Assembly: GCF_030867095.1 (NCBI RefSeq)
Contig: NC_081832.1
Span: 62,436,444 to 62,500,443 of the forward strand
Direction: 5' to 3'
Origin: Alligator mississippiensis
Taxonomy: Eukaryota > Chordata > Crocodylia > Alligatoridae
Length of the DNA: 64,000 nucleotides
Part shown: piece after piece, positions 1 through 14,000 of the stretch
Position numbering within the stretch: the stretch's first letter is position 1
Layout of the letters: each line of letters opens with the position of its first letter
Program-made: the position numbers and the translations under genes
The notes under the pieces: generated by a model
What the model was told of the DNA's origin: nothing
What the model saw: the letters and a program-made list of their open reading frames with translations, nothing else
The model's database searches: none

Positions 1-428
1 TGCTAATATGGTATGGGCCTCAAAGATCCAGCTGTAAAATGGCCACAGTAGTACTTCTGTAGATCACAACTGTATCATCAGATTAGGGATTCTGAGATAG
101 TCAGATGCTGTAGTAAGGGGGCTATCAGACCACTACAGATAGCAGAGTGTTTTGTAAACCAGATCTTTTTAGCTTATAATTATGTTTCTGTTTAGTTTAT
201 AATAATTTTATTATGAAACCTCAGCACAAAGGGATGAAATGGGCTGGCCAATCACAGCTTGGAATGTTGCTCTTATACTTAGTGGCTGGGTCTCGTGTTC
301 TGAAATCTAACTTTTCCTTTAAAAATAGGTATGTAGCCTGGCAGATGCAAAACAGTTTTCACAGTATCAACTGAGTATATTCAATGCTTCCATCCAGGAG
401 GAGCACACACCAATTGCTGAAACTTCCT

Positions 429-577
429 TAGCCTGACGAAGGGTTTTTGAACCCGAAAGCTTGCTTAATAACTATTCTCCAAGTATTTGGGTTGGTCTAA
501 TAAAAGATATCAAATTCACCCAAGGAACCTTGTCTGCCTATGTCCTTAGACCAACATGGCTACAACCTAAACCCCTG
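429..577 (+). mobile_element. 5'-truncated copy of the hairpin retroelement family
   Basis: The block GTTGGTCTAATAAAAGATAT followed by TCTGCCTATGTCCTTAGACC and AACATGGCTACAACC matches the 3' half of the element at 20959-21167. The left arm is missing, leaving only loop sequence (CCTGACGAAGGG..., GAAAGCTTGC). Its 5' truncation fits a LINE-mobilised element. Confidence 0.65.
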
Positions 578-1193
578 TATTCAATGCAATGACATCTGCC
601 TGGGTAAGTTTGGAACCCAGACATCAGGGAGGATCAAACTGCTCCAGTCAATGCATCTAGTGTTAACTCTGAACCTTAATGATGATATTTCCAGTACTGA
701 CAATATGAATAGGCATTGGTGCTTCCAAATAAGTTGACATATCCTTCTACCAAATTTTTAAACAGCTCTCTACAGAGAACTTTTACTTTCTGTGTAGCTG
801 ATGAATTAGTTATAGTCTGAAGCTGAAAACCTAGCTAGCAGAGGAAGAAGAGTCTGGCCACAAAAGCCAATAGAGCAATGCTCTCTGTAATTTAACCTGG
901 AAACAAGATACAGCATACAAAGGGTCCAGAGGATATGGAATCTTTCATTGCCATTGGAAACAGAGCTGAGCTGCAAAGTTCAGATCCAGATATGGAGCTC
1001 TGTAGCACAGCATTATCCAGAATCAGGACCAGTTCATTCCTGAATCATACACTGAAAGGTTATTTTGGGGATCAGTTCTCCTTTTACTTATACTGGTATA
1101 TATTAGAAGTAATGCACTGGGGTCAACTGAGTTATACTTGGAGAAAACAGGCATAAGTGACACTATAATTGGTTCTTAATGTGCATAGAATTT

Positions 1194-1446
1194 AGGGGCA
1201 GGGTTCAAATTACACTTTGACTCTTGGGGAGGGCGGAGGCGGTGGCAGAGAGAAGCAGCAGGGCAGCCTGGGCGTGGGCTCTGGGTGGCTACAGCAAAAA
1301 GCGTCTGGCAGAGATGACAGGGAGGGGCTGCTTTTCTGCCGCGCTAAGCAGCAGTTTCTGCCTGGCTGCTAGGGGGGCTCTTGTCTCTTATGGGGGGGCT
1401 CAGCCTCCCCAGGTCCCCACCCTGTAATTCAAACCCCGTTTAGGGG
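1194..1446. mobile_element. candidate MITE, about 250 bp
   Basis: GGGTTCAAATTACA near the left end is answered by the inverted TGTAATTCAAACCC near the right, followed on each side by CTTGGGGA / TCCCCAGG. The interior is purine- and GC-rich. Target duplication not visible. Confidence 0.5.
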
Positions 1447-1609
1447 TGAATAACTGAATGTCACAGCTGGTGTTCATGATTTCTTGGAGCACACAGCCTA
1501 GTTCTTAGCAGTTCAACACTGCATTCACTCTCTGAAAGAGCTGAATTACTCTTTTTACAGTTGGGGGCTTTATTGATTTTTGTGCCACTGGCTCTTCAGG
1601 CACAAGTTG

Positions 1610-1700
1610 CAATTGAGGCCTCACTGTGCTGGATGCTGTACAAACATGGAGTGAGTGACAATCCCTGTCTTCAGAGCTCACAGTCTAAATACAACAGTAG
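1610..1700. repeat. MIR-like SINE remnant
   Basis: GTGCTGGATGCTGTACAAAC followed by ACAATCCCTGTCTTCAGAGC and TCACAGTCTAA matches a SINE core I associate with sauropsid MIR-like repeats. Recognition is by eye only. Confidence 0.45.
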
Positions 1701-4507
1701 TAGATGAGAAAGCCATTAGCTGGGGGAGGATTAGCTTTAAGGAAAAGCCAAGGAAGGGAGAAGAGATCTTGAGAGGGCTGGGACAGGAGTCGTTGTAGGT
1801 AAGGGGTGGGAAGCAGAGGCAAAGGAAGGAGTTTTCAGTGAGACTGAAGTGGAGGGACCAAGAAAGCCTGATATTTGATGGCTGGAGGTCTCATCATTTT
1901 AGAGGATTCTTGCAATTGTGCTTCATTGCCATGAGAGTTGTTGTTCTGAGCCCTGCCTCCATCTTGATTGGCTTTGTATCCTAAAGATCATGGGCTGCTC
2001 TACAAGCTGAAATGCCCCAGCATCAATTAGAGCAATTCTTGTGATGCCCTTATTCATGGCAGCAACTCAAGTCCCTGCCTATGGGCTACTTTAATCTGGA
2101 GCAGCCTAAACTGCCAGCGGTATTGCCTATGGAGACTCTTTCTCCTGCTCCCCAAAACACCCACTCCTGCCCTCTAGCATGGCCCCTGTGTGAGGGCTTG
2201 AGAAGGGGGCAATGTAGAAATGCGTATGGTAGCCTCGCGCTGTGCCCACTGCGAGGATGCTCCCTGGATCCTCGTGGTACAGTTTGATGCCTCCCCTCTG
2301 TGAAATAAAGCAGTGCATTAGGTCTGAAGTGGGGGATGAAATCTCTCCCACTGAGTCTGTTGCTAGGAGATCACAGCAATGAGCTTATATCATTTGGAAT
2401 GTGCATGTACATGTGGGGTAAGGCCTGTTCAATCCTCTGATCTGATGGGATGGGATCTGATCCATTCCTGAGGGAAATGGATTTTTATGAGTCCTGAGAA
2501 AAGTGATCTCTGGCAGAAGCAATTCAGGGAAAGGACAAAATCACTTTGACTCATCCATTAGCTGGTGGGATTTTTGCCAAGCGCTGTAAGGAACTTTCCA
2601 AGCACCTCTAAGTGCATATTCAGGGTTCAGTGCCTTGGCAGCTTGTGGCATTACCACTATTCCTTGAGCCAACCCCTTGTGACAATAATGGGGTGAGACT
2701 CCCACCTCCCACTTTATTCCCTCTCAAGAGGTCAGTGCTGAGGGTCTCAGGGAGTGTCAGAAAGATCCATCTCTCTCTTTTCAGCCTCCCTGCTGGGAGT
2801 GAGCCTTTGCAGCAATCCCAAACAAGCTCCCTTTCTAAAAGTGTCCCTATTTCAAGCCTGTGATGCTTCCAAGTGTGACAATGTGTGGGAGGGAGGCTCT
2901 GTATCAGATGCGGCACTAGCGCAGCTCTCAGTTACATGAGCCTGCAGTATAAAGCAATGGCACAATAATGCCTCATTGGAGAGCAGCCCTTCCTGGAACA
3001 TTAGACTAAAAAGGCAACACTGCAGCACAGGCTCTGGTCTCTCTAGATTGTGTTCCTGGAAAAGCTGTTCCATTATTGATAAGGGCCCTACTGACATCAC
3101 CCGAAGACAATGAGGCTCTTGCTTCCCTTTAATAATTTCTTACTCAGCAGATCTCTCTTTTGCTCAGCAGAATCAGCAATGCACACACATCAGCTGAAAT
3201 ACAGTCTGCACCATAGGGAGAGAGGACTCTGTGCAGCTTTTTTGTTCCTAAACCATAAAGCAAGAAATACGCAGGCATTCCACTCAGGGAACATTATTTG
3301 CCAAAGGCTAAATGCTGTGTTGACCCTTACTATAGGGCTTCTTCAATGCTGTGACCAGAACAATGGTTGTTGTTATTGCTCATAGCTGCTCTTGGGTTCC
3401 ATCCAGCTCTTTACCCACACACTGCCCATGTGGGTTTCCCAGTATGGATAAAGGCAGACCAACACAAGTGCACCTGTGTCAGTTCAGCACAGCAAACCCT
3501 ATTCTGCCTTGTCAAGTTTCCCCTGGCTTTGCTTAGGGTGCAGATCTAACTGACTGTTCTTGTACAGGGGATGCAGTAATTTTACATTCCCATTAGTGGC
3601 CATAATGTTTCAAATCACATATGGTTTAGAAGCTAAGCAAAGCTGGCACCTGAATCCCAACCCATTTGCTTGGGTTTTAAACTCCAAACATGTGCTTAAA
3701 AAGTCCATTCCAGGTGGGGCCCAGGTTATCGTTTCTTTTGTGAGGTTCTGGCATGGTCGAACCTGAATCCAGAGGTTTATTTGTCCCTCAGCCTGAATCT
3801 GGATCTGAAACCTAAAATAAATCAGTATAAGCAGTGTCTTCTTGACCCAACTGTATTGTTCACTGACATTTTTGAGTCCCCTGCTGGTGGCTACCATGCC
3901 ACTAACTAATGGGATCACTGGCAATGCTGCATCCCTAGGAGCCTAATGACTGAGACTTGCTACAGATGCAAGACATAAGATGTTATGCAGGCAGGGCTGA
4001 ATGTCACGCTGAGCCATCCTGTCAACCTGAAAGCATTAAGCCTGAGACCTGTCATAAATTCCACCTGTTGCAACAAAGTCAAGACAGCACAACAACGTGC
4101 TCCCTGGGGGAGGCTCATTTTGAGCATGGAGTTTCAGCCTGTGGCTCCCCTTGTGCTTGAAAGATCTTCAGTCCGAGCTGCTAAACTCATTGCTGTCCTG
4201 CCTCCATTCGTGTTTAGCAGCTGGAAGAATGCATATGTTTAAGCAACCTGTTTGCCCTTCAAAGAGTAAACAGCAAGGCTCTATTTTAGCGTTGCTCCTG
4301 TGTTAAAGGTAGGTGTAAACATAAGGTTGCCATTTGCACTTGGTCACAGGGACAGAGTCGATTGTCAGCAGGGTGGTAGATGCCACTATGGGAACCAATT
4401 TTTAAATAAAAACTGTGTGTCAGATCCTCAGCTGATGTAAAGCTGCAAGACCTGTAGATCTGACCCCACATATGAAAATATGCATCAGAAATTGTAAATG
4501 TTAAAAT

Positions 4508-4700
4508 ATACTATATAGTCCTAGCTCTTTCATCTACAGGATCTCACAGCACTTTGCAAATTACATGCATTCAGCGCCACAGAAAAGCAACCATCTCTGG
4601 GCAGGGGGCAGTAGTCAGGTAAACTATACCATGGCGGGTGAAGGAAAAGGAAATTCTGGTCAAAGAGACTTGAACTTTCCTGATCCTCTCTCAGTGGTGT
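4508..4700. repeat. MIR-like SINE remnant
   Basis: CTTTCATCTACAGGATCTCA followed by CAGCACTTTGCAAATTA resembles the core of MIR-like SINEs common in sauropsids. Diverged, with unclear ends. Confidence 0.4.
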
Positions 4701-5284
4701 GGAATCTCTAATTCCTGCATAGAGAAGGCAGCTCTCTGATTTCAATTTTTATTTGAATATCTCCACAACAATAAGAGCAAAGCATCTGGGAAAGATGGAG
4801 GGCTGACTCCTGCCAGCCAGGTTGTGTTCCACTGAATCTAGTTATTTCAAATCTGATGTGTTGATCTCAGAGCAATCTTCTCCAGGAACGTTCGCTAGGG
4901 GCAGGTGCGGCAGAAAGAGGGCCAGATGAATATTCAGTGATTTTGAAATTTTGCTTAAATTTACCTGCATCTCATTTTGAAAAATCAAACAGAAGCGCAC
5001 TTTTCTCTGTCATCTCCAGGATAACCTAGGTCCTAGTTGGCCTGGATTGGCATTGAGAACTGTGCAATGAACTAGAATGATCAATTAACAGTCTGAACTG
5101 ATGACATTCATGAAAAGTAGTTGAAGAAGCTAACTGTACCTATTTCGTCTTTAAAAAGGGGCTGATGTGTTTTGCTTTACTCAAGCTAAATGAAAATTTG
5201 GGGTGGTTCATCTTTTGCTCAAACAGATTTATCTTTCCCTAACATTACCTGCATTTTTCTCTCTATATGAATTTTTATTTTATA

Positions 5285-5724
5285 CAGGTTTTCCTTGCTT
5301 TGCACAGGTTCTGTATGTGCGATGACCCTTTTTATACCAAAAATTCATTATATGCGAGGTCAATTCACTCTTATGCGATCAGCGTGGTGGAAGCCCGCTG
5401 TCAGATGCTTTGTGTGGTGCTTTGTGGGAGTGACATGCACCAAAATATAGTCTCCTGCGTGGATCTGTGCTCCTCGCTCGTTGTCTGCAGCACATGCTTC
5501 CGTAGTTGCCATCCCCATTATGACAGTGCCCTGTGCTTGTGTGCACTGTCTGCTGTTGGTGAGTACCAAAATTGTCTTGTAAAAGTGGTAGAAATGGGTC
5601 TGGGGGTCAGTACAGTCGAGGTCTTGGAACATATCCCTATTTGCATTGTAAAGTGGGTTCTCTTTATGTGAATTCGAATTATGCACTGTTTTCCAGGAAT
5701 ACAGCATAAAGTGAGGGAAACCTG
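5285..5724 (+). mobile_element. Tigger/pogo-like MITE
   Basis: This 440-bp element is flanked by TA at 5283-5284 and 5725-5726. The left end reads CAGGTTTTCCTTGCTTTGCA and the right end, reverse complemented, CAGGTTTCCCTCACTTTATG. The interior matches 34818-35291 in inverted orientation over nearly its full length (for example the CACCAAAATATAGTCTCCTG and GTTGGTGAGTACCAAAATTG blocks). The reading frames of 134 codons on both strands are chance products of the repeat. Confidence 0.8.
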
Positions 5725-7953
5725 TACTAATATACTGATCTTTTTGTAAGAAGCACTCACTCATGGCATCTGGGCATAGGAAGTTAATGAATTATACCCA
5801 TACATTTATTTGAACTCCTCACCATAGAAAAAATGACAGCGTTAAGCCCTTCAGCATTCTTTCATCATTGTATGATCCCAACAAAACTTTTAACAGCCCT
5901 TGGATTAGCTCAACCAACTACATTAAATAATTTATTGATGGTTCATGATCCAGTATATTCTTGATCGCAAATATGTATCCTGCATTGTGCCTGGAAGGTG
6001 GTTGCTCAGATCCTGGTGGGGCACACAATGGAGTGAGTTCTGTAGTTGGACACTTTCCCCTGAAACTCCAGTCCCTCAAAGATGCACAAAGACCTCTCAG
6101 GCCCTTAGCAGAGTAATGGAAAGTGTCTTTGAAGCAGTGTCAGTAGGGTATGGAGGAACCAAACTGATATTTTTAACAGCTTTCTTGCTCTAGGTATAGT
6201 CAATCCAGCCTTGGGCAGGAGATGAACTTAGATGACCTCTCCTAATTCCTTCCATCTCTGTTTTCTGTGACTCCACCATTAAAGCAGCCATCAGTACCAC
6301 GTGGAGGAAGCACTGCTCAGCTCTCAGTTTTGAGAACAAACAACCTTGACACTGTGACGCTGCTTTCCTCTGTGCCATTCTTTTCTGACAAGTAGTAGCA
6401 GTTACCAGAAACCATCCTGGTTTATTCTATGCCTTGTAATACAAACATAAACTGTGCTGAATTCTTGCCATAGTCCTTTGAGCAATACTCCTGACTGCTG
6501 CAGAGTTTAGTATTAAGATTGGCAACACTATCATGTCTGAAGTAATCTGTTCCATTACAGATATTTATAGCATGCCATCCTACAAATCAAAGGCAAGGGT
6601 TTGGAAACTAAAGGGATGCGACAACCTGATAAAATCAACCCACTCACTCAGAACTGAAGCTGACACTGAGGGGGTTCATTCCCCTCACTCTACCTTCGTA
6701 TAACTCCTTTCGATGCCAGTGCGAGTATGCATAAAGCAAGATTAAGGTGGCACAAATGGGAGACTTCACTGAAGTCAAATTGAGCTATTCTCAATTACAC
6801 TATGATTAAATCAATGTCTTTAACTTATGCCTGATCGTTACCCAGAGCAGTTTTAGGACCCCCTTGCCTGAGTGGCAGAAGGTCGGGGTCTATTTTATAC
6901 CCCATGAGAGGACAATATGAGGAAATCTTTTCTTCCTCCTTTCTCTCTTACTTTCAGTTCTGTCTGTACTCTCCTCTAGCAGGGCCTGTGAGCAATCTCA
7001 AAGGCCACTGTACATTGCCCAGGAGTGACTCAAGGCCCGCAACTTTTGTGCAGTTGATTTACACTTGAAAGCATTTGTTTTTACTGTGGAAAAGTCCCCA
7101 CCTCAAGGCTCACCTTTCTGGGTCTGAGCCCCAAAATGAGCCACATCAAGCAGTCTTTTATTGTTAGTGGTCTGAGTTGAATAAGGAAATCCCTACCTAT
7201 TTTTATAACCTAGGAGTTTTCTCCAGTTTACCCCAGGGTCCTGCATTGTGGTATTTTGCATTTTTGCAACTAGAATGTCCTACCATTAATGGGATCTCTG
7301 CCCATTTAAATGAGAGATTTCTATTGCAGGTTTCAACAAAGGAGAATTTTGCCCCCAGAATCCTGGCTTTTGTAGCTTGAAATCAAAAAACATAATAATG
7401 ATGTGATCTAAATGCAGTGCTATGGTTTAGGTAGAAAGAAGTAGGTACAAGCCCACGCACTTGTTACTCTTGTGTTCAAGGGAAATTGGAGTCAAAGTTC
7501 TCAGTAGGCTCAAGCTCTAATTTTGCACTGGGTTTTATTGTTAATTTTGAAAAGTAGAACACATAGAATAATAAAACATCCATTATGCACCTATTAAAGC
7601 AGGCTCCACATTAGCGTATAGCTTGTGCAAGTGTTTCATAATGCTGTTATTGCAAATAAAGTTGCTTTTTGAGGACAACACATAAAGTGATTTCAGTTCC
7701 CCTGACCTATGAATGACTTGCAGTTTAGACAGATTTATGTTATCTACTTATTGATTACCTGACATGCCATTTTAATCTCTAAGAAATTCAAACATTCCTC
7801 CTCAATCATATGGACTCCTTCAGATCATTTTATTTTGGGGGTAAATAAAGCATTTTTTGCCAGGTTGTTTAATTGCCTGGCATATGGGCCTAATTCTAAC
7901 ATCATGTGGGTCTACACTGGTGCGGTTTTATTTACTTCAGTGAGGTTACTCTT

Positions 7954-8034
7954 GATTTGCCCAGAATAGGCCCAGAAATAGATTTGCCCATAAATAGGCC
8001 CAGAAATAGATTTGCCCATAAATAGGCCCAGAAT
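7954..8034 (+). repeat. 28-bp tandem repeat
   Basis: A unit near AGGCCCAGAAATAGATTTGC CCATAAAT is repeated about 2.5 times with almost no divergence, suggesting a recent duplication. Confidence 0.8.
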
Positions 8035-8719
8035 ATCTGCTTTTATAAAGGCATTTTTTTTAAAAAAGGACTGAATGCTTTGAAAGCATTTAGATATTAT
8101 GGTCCCATTGCCAAAGCTCTGTAAGTGCCTCAAGAGAAGACTGGTAATGGTTTAAGGAGCTTTTAACCAGTTAATCACTGGTTCAACTCCCTTACAGGTC
8201 AACAGTAACTGAAAGTCATTTCTGCCTTCTGGTTGTTCAGTATATGTAAACAGTAAGTCGAGGGTCTCAAATCTTAGCAAATGGTTGTTCACAGCACAAG
8301 TGCTACTGTCACACACCACTTGTTGGCTGTCTGAACAGAAGCAATGGGCCTGTCATATATGTCATGGAGTCCAACCCAAAATTTCACTCTTCCAGGCTTT
8401 CAGTCCAACTTTTTTCACTTGTACAGCATCCATTTAAACAAACTGACACCTCCATATATTGTTTTTGTCTTTGGAAGATTTTCTTGTCAACCACCTAAGA
8501 ATGCATTTAGAAATGGCAGATTATTTACCGATCTCAGAATCACCATGGTCTGACATGTGGATGCTGAAGTTCACGTTCTGTACGAGTTTGGCTTTTCACA
8601 CTTTGGCAAACTGCTGAACATTAACGTGCGCTCCCGAAATAAAGCGACTTCTGTACATCAGGGTAACTGAGGCCCATCATTTTCCATTGGTGCAGCTTCA
8701 CAGTTGGGAGCAACAGCAG

Positions 8720-8766
8720 AGGCAGATCTGTGGCATAGGCAGATCTGTGGCATAGGCAGATCTGTG
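8720..8766 (+). repeat. 17-bp tandem repeat
   Basis: The unit GGCAGATCTGTGGCATA occurs almost three times in perfect tandem, ending GGCAGATCTGTG. Confidence 0.85.
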
Positions 8767-8904
8767 TCTCATTTTGTGGCAGTAAAAATGCCAGAGTCTT
8801 ATCAACATTATAACCTGGCACCAGTGGAACTACACTGGTGGATATTTATGGGTCCTTATTTTTCTAGGATAAGAAATGCCTGGGAGAGTTAGGCATGATA
8901 GACT

Positions 8905-9030
8905 TAGGCTTCACTTCAGAAAGCATCAGTATTCAGGACACTGCTTAAGCTTTAGACACTTGTTTAAATCCTGTTGACTTCAATGGGACTTAAGCATGTG
9001 GTTAAGTGCTTTTTTCAACTGTGACCTAAG
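8905..9030. repeat. short interspersed repeat, copy A
   Basis: TTTAAATCCTGTTGACTTCA, ATGGGACTTAAGCATGTGGT and TAAGTGCTTTTTTCAACT match, with substitutions, the stretch at 37455-37570. The family also has CTTAAGC inverted motifs. Name not known to me. Confidence 0.45.
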
Positions 9031-10934
9031 AAAAATGTTGATGCTGGGTTTTTTTTCCTTATTTAAAAAAAAAGAATAAATCATTGAAAGAGCTGCTTAA
9101 GGCTATCACCATTAAAAAAGAAAAAGCAATCCTTGTGTATTTCCCACTCTAGAGCTCAGATCAGAAGATATTTAAATGACAGTTAAGTAATAAGCAGCTA
9201 AAGCAGAAAGAGTTTCAGCCAATATACGCAGTGAATGTGTCATAATCACTCTTCGTGAACGGTGGTCTAAAAAGAGGGATTCAAAAGGAGGTTTGCAGAT
9301 CTGATTCTGTTCTGTCTACATCATTACCAGTGGAGTCAATCTGGATTTACACTGCAGTAAATAAGATCAGAATTTAGTCCTATGTAGATTTCTTTTTCCT
9401 ATCTGGTTCTAAAAATAACATTTCATTTCAACTGGAAGAGCAAAGAAAGAAATCCAGTGGCATCATAATTTCCCTCTCTAGATAGTTTTTATGCTTGTGT
9501 GTTCCATTTAAAAGAATAATCTGTAAATGACTTATTATCAAGAAAAGTTATTTGTTTGCACTAATCAAGACTTAAACTCGGAGGCATAATATGGAACTAA
9601 TTATTTTTAACTAACTAATCAACATGTTTCATTCATAAGTTGGGATTTATCAATATAGCACATGAAAGGAGGGAACATATTATTATTTCAATTTAGATAA
9701 TATGCAAAAAGCACTGTGTTTGTAATGACCTGCTTTCACTGAATATAATCAAGCTGCAAAGCTCTATTACAGGCTGGAAATAGCAGCAGCTTACTTTAAT
9801 GAGATTTCTGGCTCTGGGCCCCAGCTGTTCTACGCAAGGCTCTCCCTTTGCTCTATGACCTACCAATATGTGCTGTCACCAGTAATGAGACAGGACCTAT
9901 TTCCTAACATGGGGAAAAACTGGAAAGCACGAGTTCATTCTGCTATGCCAATAGATACACGCCCTCTTTTCCCCTGCAAGGAAGAAAGAGGGGAGCATTA
10001 AATATGCAACATCTCTATCCCCTGCTCTAGCCTAGAAAGCATCAAACCCAAAAGCTAGTGAATTGAGAGTTTAAGGCTGAAGTCTGTTCTTCACCTATTC
10101 CCTGCTGCAAATATGTACTGGTGGTTATTAGGTATGTACAGGTATGCTTGTTTTCTGTGAAGTCCCCCAATAGAGGACTCTAGCCTATATCTCCCGCAAG
10201 TCCTGGGGAAGAAGGAATGACTGCAATCGGAGAGTTAACTCAGTTTTTGTGGAATTATGCTCATCTGAGGGCTGCATTGGGAACATGCCAAGAGCCAAAG
10301 AGCTGCACCTAATTTGCATAAAATGGAGCAGATTGTGATGGCTCTCATTCTGAATACAGAGATGCAGCCTGGACACTGCAGATTCCAGCAAGCAGTGCTC
10401 CATTTTGCACTGAGCAGCCTGGTCACTAAGATCATGATAGAGCATGTGTACCTCTAAAGCAAAATACCCACAGGCCCCATTGTGAGACCATGTCAAGTGA
10501 ATTTTGGTTCCCCTGCAGTGGATGTTTACTATTATTTTTCTTCCTGCTTTTATCTGAATTGTTTTTTCAGTCTCCCACTCCTACTAGTGTTTGGTAGTTT
10601 CAAATAGATTTACCACAGTGGCCCAAACACATTGGTGGGGATCATTCAGAGCAAGAAGCCATTGCTGTTCCCCTGTTTAACATTAGTGAATATTTTGAGA
10701 ACATAGAATCCAGAAATGCATTCAATCTTTTTTTGGGTAAAAAAAACTGATGAACATTTTCATCAGAATACATGGTAGTGCATGCTTTAATGCACTTTGA
10801 AATGAATGACTTGGTGCTTTTCGATTTGTCTTTTTGCCCTTCTAAAATACCCAAAGGCACTAGCCCACTTTATAATGGATTGGGCTCCAATGATTTCTTA
10901 TTTTGAGAAATGAAGATATTACTGAATTAGCAAT

Positions 10935-11085
10935 TATACTTAGCACCTAGGCACTGTAGCACTTTACAAAAATTGACTAATTGAGTCTCACAACACCCGG
11001 GCTGCATTTCTGTCTTATTAACAGGAATTAAATAACTAATTATTCATGTTTGGTAGGTCGGGAAACAGGAAGACTGAGGATCTAA
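10935..11085. repeat. MIR-like SINE remnant
   Basis: AGCACCTAGGCACTG, GCACTTTACAAA, CTCACAACACCC and GGGAAACAGGAAGACTGAGG occur in the order expected of a MIR-like SINE. Diverged. Confidence 0.45.
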
Positions 11086-14000
11086 TTCTCAATGTGCCTA
11101 AAAGGGCTCAACTCCCATTAACTTTACTGAGTGGAACATGGTTAAAAACTCTTCCGTTCATCTTCTCTTCATTTAGGTTTTTTTGTTAAAATCTCCGCCC
11201 CACCCCAAAAGAACCCCAAAACAAAACAAAAAAACCCCCATGCCTGGTAGGAGGCAGGGTATCTCAGCTAGAATTAGAAATCAAGAGATTCTGTGCTTGG
11301 GGGACCCTGTCCAAGCCATGATGGTTAGATAACACAGTGAGATGGTAGGAGTCGTAGAAACACCTAAGATAAGTACAGCACTCTTTGCTTTGTCATTTCA
11401 TCTCTGAAGATGCAGCTTTCTTTCAAATTTACATTTAAAAATCTGAATTTTGATGGGATTTTCCCTTGCCCAGTTTGATCCCAAAGAAAAATGCTATTCC
11501 TAAGTGAAAATAAGAGTTTCTAACAGCTGCACAGCCAGACTTTTAAGTATAGCAGCATGAACAACACCACTGTCATAATACTACCTATTTCCTCTTCTAA
11601 ATTATTTATGTATTTATTATATTTTACATGAACTGTGGAACCTGGAGGCATTTTTCCAGTGTCAGATCATTCTAAAGCAAATTACATACAAATAATATAT
11701 TCTGCTACATTTCAAGGTTTGCAAATACAGTGGTATGTTATAGTGTTCATTAATATTAGAAAATTACTATATGTGAAATAGTATTTTGGGCAGTGATGCT
11801 TTTTTTCTTACAGACTTAAGGCTCTCAGGCAATGCACTCCATTAAGAGGTTGCTTAACATATGAGAAGATATCAATATACAGTCCCTTAATGCAATCATA
11901 GAAAAATGGTGAAGGCAGTCTTGCCAAATTAAACTATTAACATGTATAATGTGTTTTACACAAGATTTAAATGGTTTACTGAGTTTATAAAATCACACTT
12001 TCCTGTTGCAGTGATAGATCGGAGATATGAGCTACCAAACAGCAATCGGAGCTGCAGCAGGATAGAGATGAACTCTTGGGTTTTCTCAGCGACCTATAAA
12101 ATACTTTGTGCACTCTTTGAAAATTGTTCCAAAAACAGAATTTTCTCTTCTTGTAATATACACTGTTCCTATGTTGCCTAGAGATATTAGCTCAGCCATT
12201 TTGAAGCAAGGGTTGGGAGAAAACTGTTGATACTGATTCTCTTCAGATTTCTCTGTTGCCTCTAGCAATGTTGAATATCAGTAGCCTTCTATCTCATTAG
12301 GCCCAAATTATTGTTCAGAGACCAATATGGACCTCATTCACTTACCTTCTCTGATCCCTTCTCAGTTCAGTTTAACAGACATACTGCTCCTCATACAGTA
12401 GGTGTAGTGATCACCAGGTTAAAAAAATATAGGCGTACATGAATGAGAAGAACTAAACAAACTTTAATTGTGGAACAGCAGGCAACCTCTGCAGACCCTT
12501 TGTCCCTCTCTCTCACTGACTACCCTAACTCAGGGACCATCTCTCAATTTCCAACTTTTGTAGTCTTATAAGTAAGGAAGTATCTCTAAATTATCACTTC
12601 TATCATGATACTATTATTTTATCTTGAAATGTAAATTGATTAATTTCATGTTATCTCAGATATTTACATTTTTAGTGGGGTTGCAGACTCTTTATGGACA
12701 AGACACAACCATCTCACAGGAATAGTCAGTGAGAAGCAAGTAGTTTGTGCACCTTTGATACCCTACATTTTTTTGTTCCCACATCCTGGTATCTGCCAGC
12801 ACCTCCAACAGTAATAAACAGGAGCATTAGCCTGATGCTTCCCCTAAAGTTAGGGACAATGCTGCGCAGTGTCAACAGTTAAAGCTTCTGTGCTGACTCA
12901 CAGAGGGCTCACCTTTCTTCCTAGATGATACCATGACAGCTGCAGTCAGCAGACGTTCTAGAATTGACAGTCCCATGGTTTAAAAGAAGGAGCTGAATGC
13001 AAGGCATTTTCCATCCGGGTTTGTTTTCAGCTCTGTAATTCATTACCCCCATTGGCTCAACAGTGTCCTCATTTGTTAACTTTCAGGCCATACTGCACAG
13101 CACATATAATTGCCTGAGCATTTCTAGGATGAGCGGGGTGAAAGATTAGAAGATGGCTAGTTATGAGATCCTGGGTTTTTGTTTAATTTTTTCATTAAAC
13201 AATCACATTAAGTTACTGTTTTATTTTGATGTTATGTTTGTGTCATATACTCTCTTGTATTGTTATTTGGGCAATATGTCCTGCTTGATAGAGCTCTTGC
13301 CATCTACATTGAAGATATCTACCCTTTGTTGTGCTTTATCATTTATACAGCAACGCAAGCTTGGATAGGTGCTTTATTAAATCCAAATAAACCACAAATC
13401 CTAAGGTTATTTCTGACTCAGTAAAGTAAGCAAACAGATTTTTTTACACTACCCCAGCTGCTCTCAATTTTTACTGTGACCTGAGTCACAATCTAACATT
13501 TATTGGGTGATGTGTTGCAGTCAGAACTGTCAGAAGAAGGATTTTAGAAAGCTGGGTAGGAAATCTAATCCTCTGAAGAGAGCTGCACATTCCCCCTCAT
13601 GTTTTAGCTTAGCAGTAAGGAGCTTGTCAAGGGGCTTGTGCCCTTGAGGACTGATTCTAGGGTGGTCCTCCCCTATAGAAAGTGCCCTTGAAGATCACCA
13701 GCTAGCATTGTCTAAAAATATCAGGAGAGATGGCTCATGGAATTCCTTCTTTTAAGTTAGCTATCTCCGTAGATGAACCCATTATATGTTAATGATTATT
13801 TATGATACTTTATACAGTTAAAATGTAATTTCCTTCTAAGGCTTTTTCAGGATAAAGTGCTAGCTATATACCTAACCACTGAACTGCAGCTATATCCTTG
13901 GTAGAGAAAATTGGCACATTGAATCTTGCACCCTTGGAGATGTGGAGAAAGAAACAAGAAAGAATATTAGCATAAATCCTCACTTTTGTACAAAGTACCA

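Larger units (their letters stand above)
1447..5282. other. intergenic, no gene recognised
   Basis: Only scattered chance reading frames of up to about 100 codons are present, none with a recognisable domain. Two MIR-like remnants lie inside. The rest shows nothing identifiable. The stretches 1-428 and 578-1193 are the same in character. Confidence 0.7.

Noticed and set aside
5267-5764. Two overlapping 134-codon frames on opposite strands
   Set aside because: Both lie inside the Tigger-like MITE. The related copy at 34818-35291 does not preserve them.
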